This document shows, piece after piece, positions 60,037 through 64,000 of a DNA stretch of 64,000 bases. Under the pieces are notes generated by a model. The model ran no database searches. It saw only the letters and a program-made list of their open reading frames with translations, and had not been told where the DNA came from. The stretch's first letter is position 1, and each line of letters starts with the position of its first letter. The DNA is taken from assembly GCA_963931255.1 (NCBI GenBank), contig OZ006972.1, positions 558,001 through 622,000 on the forward strand, given 5' to 3'. The DNA is from CALUVN01 sp944323595 (GTDB lineage Bacteria > Cyanobacteriota > Vampirovibrionia > Gastranaerophilales > Gastranaerophilaceae). The position numbers and the translations under genes are program-made.

Positions 60037-60327
60037 TTATTTCCTCAAATCTGCAACTACGGTCAAAAGGTGATTTGCAAATGTTTCAATAGCGTTCACA
60101 CCCTGATTAAAACAATAATCGTCCAAAGCATTTGGAGAAGTTTTAATCTTTTCTTTCAGTTTTTTCAAACTGTCAAGAGCCGGCTGTGTTGCTTTTGCGA
60201 GATTTTCATAGAGTTTTGTAATATACTTGGGAACATTTTTTTCCGCAAGATTAATTACAAAAGGTTCAATCAAATCCCACAGTTCATTAAAAACTTTCCA
60301 GTCTTTAAGCCATGAGAATAAACTCAT
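60037..60327 (-). CDS. Hypothetical small phage protein (96 aa)
   Basis: Starts MSLFSWLKDWKVFNELWDLI. It is largely amphipathic helical (IEPFVINLAEKNVPKYITKL, LDSLKKLKEKIKTSPNALDD). The start overlaps the 3' end of the amidase gene by 23 bases, so both are translated from one message. Not recognised. An association with lysis is only suggested by position. Confidence 0.6.
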   Translation of the reverse strand: MSLFSWLKDWKVFNELWDLIEPFVINLAEKNVPKYITKLYENLAKATQPALDSLKKLKEKIKTSPNALDDYCFNQGVNAIETFANHLLTVVADLRK

Positions 60328-60862
60328 AATAGCCTCCTTTCTTAATAAATTTGTATTTGTTAGATTTTATCTTGGTTCTGTACCAAGATATTTTTTGTCT
60401 GAGGTATTTCCCTACACTATCGGAGGATAAATGCGGCAAGTAGTGAAGATAAGTAATATCTATCTTGCCTTCACGTTTGTTTTTGGCTCGTCTTTGGTCG
60501 AACTCATAATGCGTAAATACCAGTTTTTCAGTAATTAAAATTCCGTATTTTACAGATAAATACCCTGCAAGGCAGCACAAAGATTCAATCTGTTTTTGAG
60601 TAAGCGGATATTTTGTCTGTTTTTTATCTGATGTAAAACCTGCCATTCCGCAGACAGACAAACCGATACAACCGGTATTTCCACCGCCACAGTGCATTGC
60701 ATAATTGCCGTCATAGCAGTTTAAGTTATCTTCAGGCTTATGTTTTCCTGCATAAATTCTGCCGTATTTATCCACGCAATAATGGTATGCTGCCAAATCT
60801 TCCTTACAGGGGAAATTAGAGCCTGCTGTCCAGTGCAGGCAAATTTTATTCAAGGTTGCCAT
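60305..60862 (-). CDS. N-acetylmuramoyl-L-alanine amidase (phage endolysin)
   Basis: A 185-residue Amidase_2-type endolysin cutting between MurNAc and L-Ala in peptidoglycan. The zinc ligands are visible in LHWTAGSNF near residue 10 and THYEFDQ near residue 117, together with AYHYCVDKYGRIY and GCIGLSVCGMAGF. No signal peptide, so it would need a holin or the membrane-active partner proteins. The start overlaps the upstream gene by 17 bases. Confidence 0.88.
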   Translation of the reverse strand: MATLNKICLHWTAGSNFPCKEDLAAYHYCVDKYGRIYAGKHKPEDNLNCYDGNYAMHCGGGNTGCIGLSVCGMAGFTSDKKQTKYPLTQKQIESLCCLAGYLSVKYGILITEKLVFTHYEFDQRRAKNKREGKIDITYLHYLPHLSSDSVGKYLRQKISWYRTKIKSNKYKFIKKGGYYEFILMA

Positions 60863-61283
60863 ATTTTTCTCCTCTTATTACTGAATCTCTTGCATTTTGA
60901 CGATCAACAAGCAACTGTTGATATTCTTCTTCCGTCAATGAAGTTTCTATCCCCTGAGCCTGCTGATCCCTATGTCGTGTTACTTTCCAATCCGTATCAT
61001 TTAAAAAATTAAGTGCAGTATTTGTTGTTGTCACAACCTGATTTATTTCTGCAAGTTCCTGTAACTCTTCACTTGAATATTTTTGATAAATTCCGTTTGA
61101 GTCTAAATAATACAAATTTGGTTCAGAGGCAAAAACGACACCGCCAAACATTACAATATCTTTTCCATTGGATTGTTCTGACAAAAGTTCCTGCCATTCA
61201 TCATCAGAAAGCTGAATTGCTCCGTCAAAGTTTTCGTCATAAAACCCGTAGCCTACATTTTCTTTAAATCCGAAATATTTCAT
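60846..61283 (-). CDS. Tail fibre assembly-like protein
   Basis: A 145-residue protein from ATG 61283 (MKYFGFKENVGYG), preceded by AAAGGAG; a longer frame to 61313 exists. The C-terminal part DWKVTRHRDQQAQGIETSLT followed by EEEYQQLLVDRQNARDSV is characteristic of phage tail fibre assembly (Tfa/caudo_TAP-type) proteins. It lies directly behind the two fibre genes, as expected for a chaperone that acts on them. Confidence 0.75.
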   Translation of the reverse strand: MKYFGFKENVGYGFYDENFDGAIQLSDDEWQELLSEQSNGKDIVMFGGVVFASEPNLYYLDSNGIYQKYSSEELQELAEINQVVTTTNTALNFLNDTDWKVTRHRDQQAQGIETSLTEEEYQQLLVDRQNARDSVIRGEKYGNLE

Positions 61284-61296
61284 AAAACTCCTTTCA

Positions 61297-61779
61297 TTAC
61301 CAACCAATGGCAATCCAGTCTATATTTGCAACACTCTGTTCAAATCTACTGGTAATATGAAATTTACTTGCATCAACCCTATAAACCTGAGCTGTTGAAC
61401 CTTTATTGCCGGCACCTTGAAAATATCCGGCAGCTACAGCAAGAGCTCCGCATGTTGTAGGAAATGCAATAGGGAAGTAGATATCTCTAGATGTCCCCAT
61501 GCCAAAACCTGTTGCACATCCCCATTGAATAATAACAGATTTACCACCGGTGACAGGAATTTCAAGATATCCGTTCCCCTGCAAACTAACGCCCTGACCT
61601 AAAACTTGTGACACAATATTTTTTACAAAATCAGTATTTACGGTTGTAGGATTGACTACAGAAGTTCCTGTTCCCATGAATAATTCTTGTGTATCTTCAC
61701 ACCAAAGCGGCATACCGGAGGGAGCAGAGGCGGGTAAATCGGCTTTATTACCACGCCGAATTCGTATATTAGTCGGCAT
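61297..61779 (-). CDS. Tail fibre protein with Mtd_N-like start and gp53-like tip
   Basis: A 160-residue protein. The N-terminus (IRIRRGNKADLPASAPSGMP, LWCEDTQELFMGTG) resembles the N-terminal domain of the major tropism determinant of phage BPP-1. The C-terminus (GKSVIIQWGCATGFG, IYFPIAFPTTCGALAVAAGY) resembles the gp53-like receptor-binding tip. It is probably a short fibre or a second, exchangeable tip. The ATG overlaps the stop codon of the fibre gene upstream by one base. Confidence 0.75.
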   Translation of the reverse strand: MPTNIRIRRGNKADLPASAPSGMPLWCEDTQELFMGTGTSVVNPTTVNTDFVKNIVSQVLGQGVSLQGNGYLEIPVTGGKSVIIQWGCATGFGMGTSRDIYFPIAFPTTCGALAVAAGYFQGAGNKGSTAQVYRVDASKFHITSRFEQSVANIDWIAIGW

Positions 61780-62462
61780 TAAAATGTCCCTCCATCAACA
61801 TCTCCAAGATATGTAGTAGTAAATTCCAAACCGTCCTCAGCCTCATTTACAACAAGGATTTTTCCTTTATTTCCTGTAAGTTCCCCCGGACAATCTGCCA
61901 AATCTGTAAAATTTTGCGGAACAAAAGGTCTGCCCTGAATATTTTCCCAGTCAATTACCATATCCAAATCCTTTAATTCGGAAATTTTTATCCACTGTGT
62001 ACCATCGCAAACATATTCTGCCCCGCCGGTTTCGACGGTTTCGTCAGCCGTTGCATCAATTACAAGAGCATGCAGACCTGAAAATTTTTCTAATGCATCA
62101 CGTGCAGCAATATCATCTACAACATATGCATCCTTAAATACAGAAGGAATTTGTGTTGTGGGAATTTTTCCGTTACCATCCAATGAGGCAAGTCCGTTAT
62201 TCTGTCCTCTTTGTAATGCAATTCTGTTATCCACTGCTGTTGCAAAATCCGTTACGTTGGCTGACGTATGCGTATGCCCTACATCTGATTTTGTTGCAAG
62301 ATACTCCGCAAGTTGTTGAGCGTTATCAAAAGCCGTTAAAGCCTTGCTTTCTCCATTACCTATATAAAATTTCTTTTCATCTGTTGTGTATAAAAGTGCA
62401 CCTGCCGGAGCTTCACTCGGCAAATTTGTTTTAAGTCCACGTTTAATCTGAATTGTTCCCAT
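61779..62462 (-). CDS. Tail fibre protein with Mtd_N-like start
   Basis: A 227-residue fibre protein. The N-terminal domain (IQIKRGLKTNLPSEAPAGAL, LYTTDEKKFYIGNG) is related to that of the next fibre gene. The middle contains FDNAQQLAEYLATKSDVGHT and HTSANVTDFATAVDNRI, a common phage fibre segment, and NGLASLDGNGKIPTTQIPS, also widespread in fibres. The end (GNKGKILVVNEAEDGLEFTT) is beta-rich. Confidence 0.8.
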   Translation of the reverse strand: MGTIQIKRGLKTNLPSEAPAGALLYTTDEKKFYIGNGESKALTAFDNAQQLAEYLATKSDVGHTHTSANVTDFATAVDNRIALQRGQNNGLASLDGNGKIPTTQIPSVFKDAYVVDDIAARDALEKFSGLHALVIDATADETVETGGAEYVCDGTQWIKISELKDLDMVIDWENIQGRPFVPQNFTDLADCPGELTGNKGKILVVNEAEDGLEFTTTYLGDVDGGTF

Positions 62463-62482
62463 AAATAAATCTCCTTTTGTTT

Positions 62483-63175
62483 CTAAAATTCACCTGCATC
62501 AATATTTTCGGCATCATCAACAATACCGTTCTGGTTTTTATCGTAAATACTTGTGTTCATTATCAAATCAGGAAGAACAGGCGGCTGCGGAATTTCAATA
62601 TCTCCCTTGTCCGTAAATAGCCCGCCATCAACAAACTCACAAGAATCAACAACTCCATTGCCATTTGTGTCATATAACCAAATCGGCATTAAATCAGGGT
62701 GTTGATGACTTTTTATTAAATCTGTTACAAATTCCACTGAAGCATACTGGATGCTTGGATCAATTTTTATTTGTACGGCATCGGGATTTATCCCTTTTAA
62801 TCTCACCTTAATCCATATATCTTTAATTCCGCCCTGTTCCTCCTGCGGTTTATAAGTTAATGGCTGTCTTGCAATTAAAATTAAATTATTTAAACTATCA
62901 AAAACACCGACTTCCCTGATATAAAATCCGCCTATGTTATGCGGTATTAGAGCCGTTGCAGAAACTCCGTCAACTTCCTGAGTTTCTGCCCGATAAATCT
63001 CATTAACCAATGCTGTCTGATCCTGACGCATTTCGTAATATTCGCCGCAAGCATCACCGACAGCAATGTATTTTAAGTCTAATTTCGTTCCGGCTATCAA
63101 AGCCGCATTTATCTTCTCAAAACCTATATCTGTAATTATTGAATTAAACTTCATTTCCTCAACAGAAGAAGTCAT
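62483..63175 (-). CDS. Tail collar fibre protein (P2 gpH-like N-terminus) with EF-hand-like repeats
   Basis: A 230-residue protein from ATG 63175, which overlaps the stop of the gpI-like gene (ATGA) and follows GAGGAGG. The N-terminus (FNSIITDIGFEKINAALIAG, LDLKYIAVGDACGEYYE) and NIGGFYIREVGVFDSLNNL are typical of the phage tail-collar fibre family. The C-terminal 60 residues contain two Asp/Asn-rich calcium-loop motifs, YDTNGNGVVDSCEF and YDKNQNGIVDDAENID, as in dockerin or EF-hand loops. Confidence 0.85.
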   Translation of the reverse strand: MTSSVEEMKFNSIITDIGFEKINAALIAGTKLDLKYIAVGDACGEYYEMRQDQTALVNEIYRAETQEVDGVSATALIPHNIGGFYIREVGVFDSLNNLILIARQPLTYKPQEEQGGIKDIWIKVRLKGINPDAVQIKIDPSIQYASVEFVTDLIKSHQHPDLMPIWLYDTNGNGVVDSCEFVDGGLFTDKGDIEIPQPPVLPDLIMNTSIYDKNQNGIVDDAENIDAGEF

Positions 63176-63816
63176 ATTGTAACCTCCTCGCTTGTCAAAA
63201 TATAACTTGCTATTGGTAAAACTGCTGTTTGTGTGAGATAAATTGTAAGTTTTTCTAGCCATGAACGAACATTTTTATGTGCATTGATTATATTTACAAT
63301 GCGTGTTTCCAAGTCCGACTCATAACTTGTTTCTAAATCTACAAAAACTTTAAAGAAAAATGGTTCTCCGTTATATTCAAACCATTCCGCAATATCTGCC
63401 CTCAAATCTAAAACTTCAAGTGCACTTATAATTGCATATTTAGTACCGCGATATTTATGTAATTGAATTGCATTTTTCAATAATGCACGCTTTTCCGCTT
63501 CCGTTTTGCAAAAAATCCATCCTTCATCGCCGGTTATATGATACTGTTCTGCTAAATGAGGCAGAACATCTGACGGAACTGTATCAATATTTGTCAAATT
63601 TAAAACATCCAGTTTGAGTTTTGCGTAGCGTTCTTCACAAATTTCATCAAAGATCTTTAAATTAACATCATCAATCGGAGCCAAACTTCTTGAATTATTG
63701 GCGGTTCTCAACCTTTGTACTCCGCTTTGCAATTCTGCTGAATTGCTCCGCTTCGTCAGGTTGTTCACAGGGGCGAGTTCCGCTTCGCTACACTCTTGCC
63801 AAAATTCGCTACTCAT
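63172..63816 (-). CDS. Tail protein I (P2 gpI family)
   Basis: A 214-residue baseplate protein. The typical Tail_P2_I segment is present: SDVLPHLAEQYHITGDEGWI, then KTEAEKRALLKNAIQLHKYR and GTKYAIISALEVLDLRADI. I use ATG 63816, because GGAGG lies 8 bases before it; the ATG at 63822 is too close to that site. The start overlaps the stop codon of the baseplate gene (63811-63809). Its presence shows a contractile, P2-like tail on a phage with Mu-like transposition. Confidence 0.85.
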   Translation of the reverse strand: MSSEFWQECSEAELAPVNNLTKRSNSAELQSGVQRLRTANNSRSLAPIDDVNLKIFDEICEERYAKLKLDVLNLTNIDTVPSDVLPHLAEQYHITGDEGWIFCKTEAEKRALLKNAIQLHKYRGTKYAIISALEVLDLRADIAEWFEYNGEPFFFKVFVDLETSYESDLETRIVNIINAHKNVRSWLEKLTIYLTQTAVLPIASYILTSEEVTI

Positions 63817-64000
63817 CCGCATATCCTCCGATTGTTATGTCATAATTTATCAAATTTGCCCATTGATATTCCTTGATATCTATATCTTTCGGGGTTTCCA
63901 GTTCAACTTTGAATACCCCGTAAATGGTGTTTAATATAGATATGATCTGCGTCTGAACAACATTTTTTCCTAATTTTTCAGATAAAGAGCCCTTATATTC
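63809..64000 (-). CDS. Baseplate J-like protein (C-terminal part)
   Basis: The frame enters from the right edge and stops at TAG 63811-63809. The 63 visible residues (QTQIISILNTIYGVFKVELE, TPKDIDIKEYQWANLINYDI, TIGGYADE) look like the end of a P2 gpJ/Mu gp47 baseplate protein, whose C-terminus has the pattern of an inner helix, GVxxV and a final TIGG-type strand. Position directly upstream of the gpI-like gene supports this. The rest is outside the window. Confidence 0.72.
   Translation of the reverse strand, partial: EYKGSLSEKLGKNVVQTQIISILNTIYGVFKVELETPKDIDIKEYQWANLINYDITIGGYADE

Larger units (their letters stand above)
44702..64000 (+). mobile_element. Mu-like transposable prophage with P2-like tail (right end outside window)
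   Basis: The left boundary is approximate: TGTATT at 44702 is the best terminus candidate, 28 bases before the first transposase-site repeat. Early genes run rightward: a first MuA/MuB pair with a third gene, then Ner-like, second MuA/MuB, GemA-like and Mor-like. Late genes run leftward from the right edge to 55658: baseplate J, tail protein I, collar/fibre proteins, endolysin and accessory genes. The convergent layout differs from Mu, where late genes also run rightward. A resistance transposon sits at the convergence point. No stop codon interrupts the phage genes other than the transposon insertion, so the phage may be functional. Confidence 0.85.

Noticed and set aside
61297..62462. Diversity-generating retroelement acting on the Mtd-like fibres
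   Set aside because: No reverse transcriptase and no template/variable repeat pair with adenine-biased differences were seen in the window.

Overview
The window looks like a chromosome segment of a low-GC, outer-membrane-bearing gut bacterium, most probably a Gastranaerophilales (Vampirovibrionia/Melainabacteria) member. This is inferred from a TolC/RND efflux operon, a class II ribonucleotide reductase, a short prepilin, a flagellar/type III export core without other flagellar genes, a tmRNA tag that begins ANN as in cyanobacterial tags, and several proteins with a short N-terminal VSFxG motif. No rRNA or tRNA gene was seen.

Positions 1-44250 are ordinary chromosome. In order: ileS with a dicarboxylate-type symporter; nrdJ; a family 2 glycosyltransferase; uppS-rdgB; an RgpF-like glycan protein; a prepilin and a divergent XRE regulator sharing an operator; a three-gene RND efflux operon; an export-apparatus operon on the minus strand (SpoA/FliM-like, FliO, FliP, FliQ, a periplasmic protein, FliR); hemW; a row of three genes encoding a very acidic TonB-like protein, a sigma-like regulator and a zinc-ribbon STAND ATPase with a helical-repeat C-terminus; two tandem methyltransferases; grpE-dnaJ-beta-propeller-O-methyltransferase; rpmB; recA between two paralogous repeat-rich surface-type proteins; and ssrA (tmRNA). 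Several dispersed palindromic intergenic repeats lie among these genes.

From just after ssrA to the right edge lies a transposable (Mu-like) prophage that runs out of the window. Its left end carries four copies of a ~25 bp repeat (probable transposase sites). It encodes two complete, unrelated-looking MuA/MuB pairs. The second pair heads a typical Mu-like early operon (Ner-like, MuA, MuB, small membrane protein, GemA/gp16, small proteins, Mor). Two gaps in this operon hold near-perfect type II hammerhead ribozymes. The late genes run on the opposite strand and encode a P2-like contractile tail (gpJ, gpI, gpH-type proteins), two fibres, an assembly protein, an amidase endolysin and a set of small accessory genes. 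Four of the accessory genes are preceded by a conserved 63-64 nt intergenic element that I could not assign to any known RNA or DNA family. These elements and the hammerheads sit in equivalent places (stop codon, element, about 20-33 nt, start codon) and are the most interesting signal in the window.

Where the early and late operons converge, a complete 1,725 bp MTnSag1-like transposon (IS1595-family transposase plus the lincosamide resistance gene lnu(C)) has inserted. It has matching terminal inverted repeats and an 8 bp target duplication, and it cuts the last 14 codons off a small phage gene.
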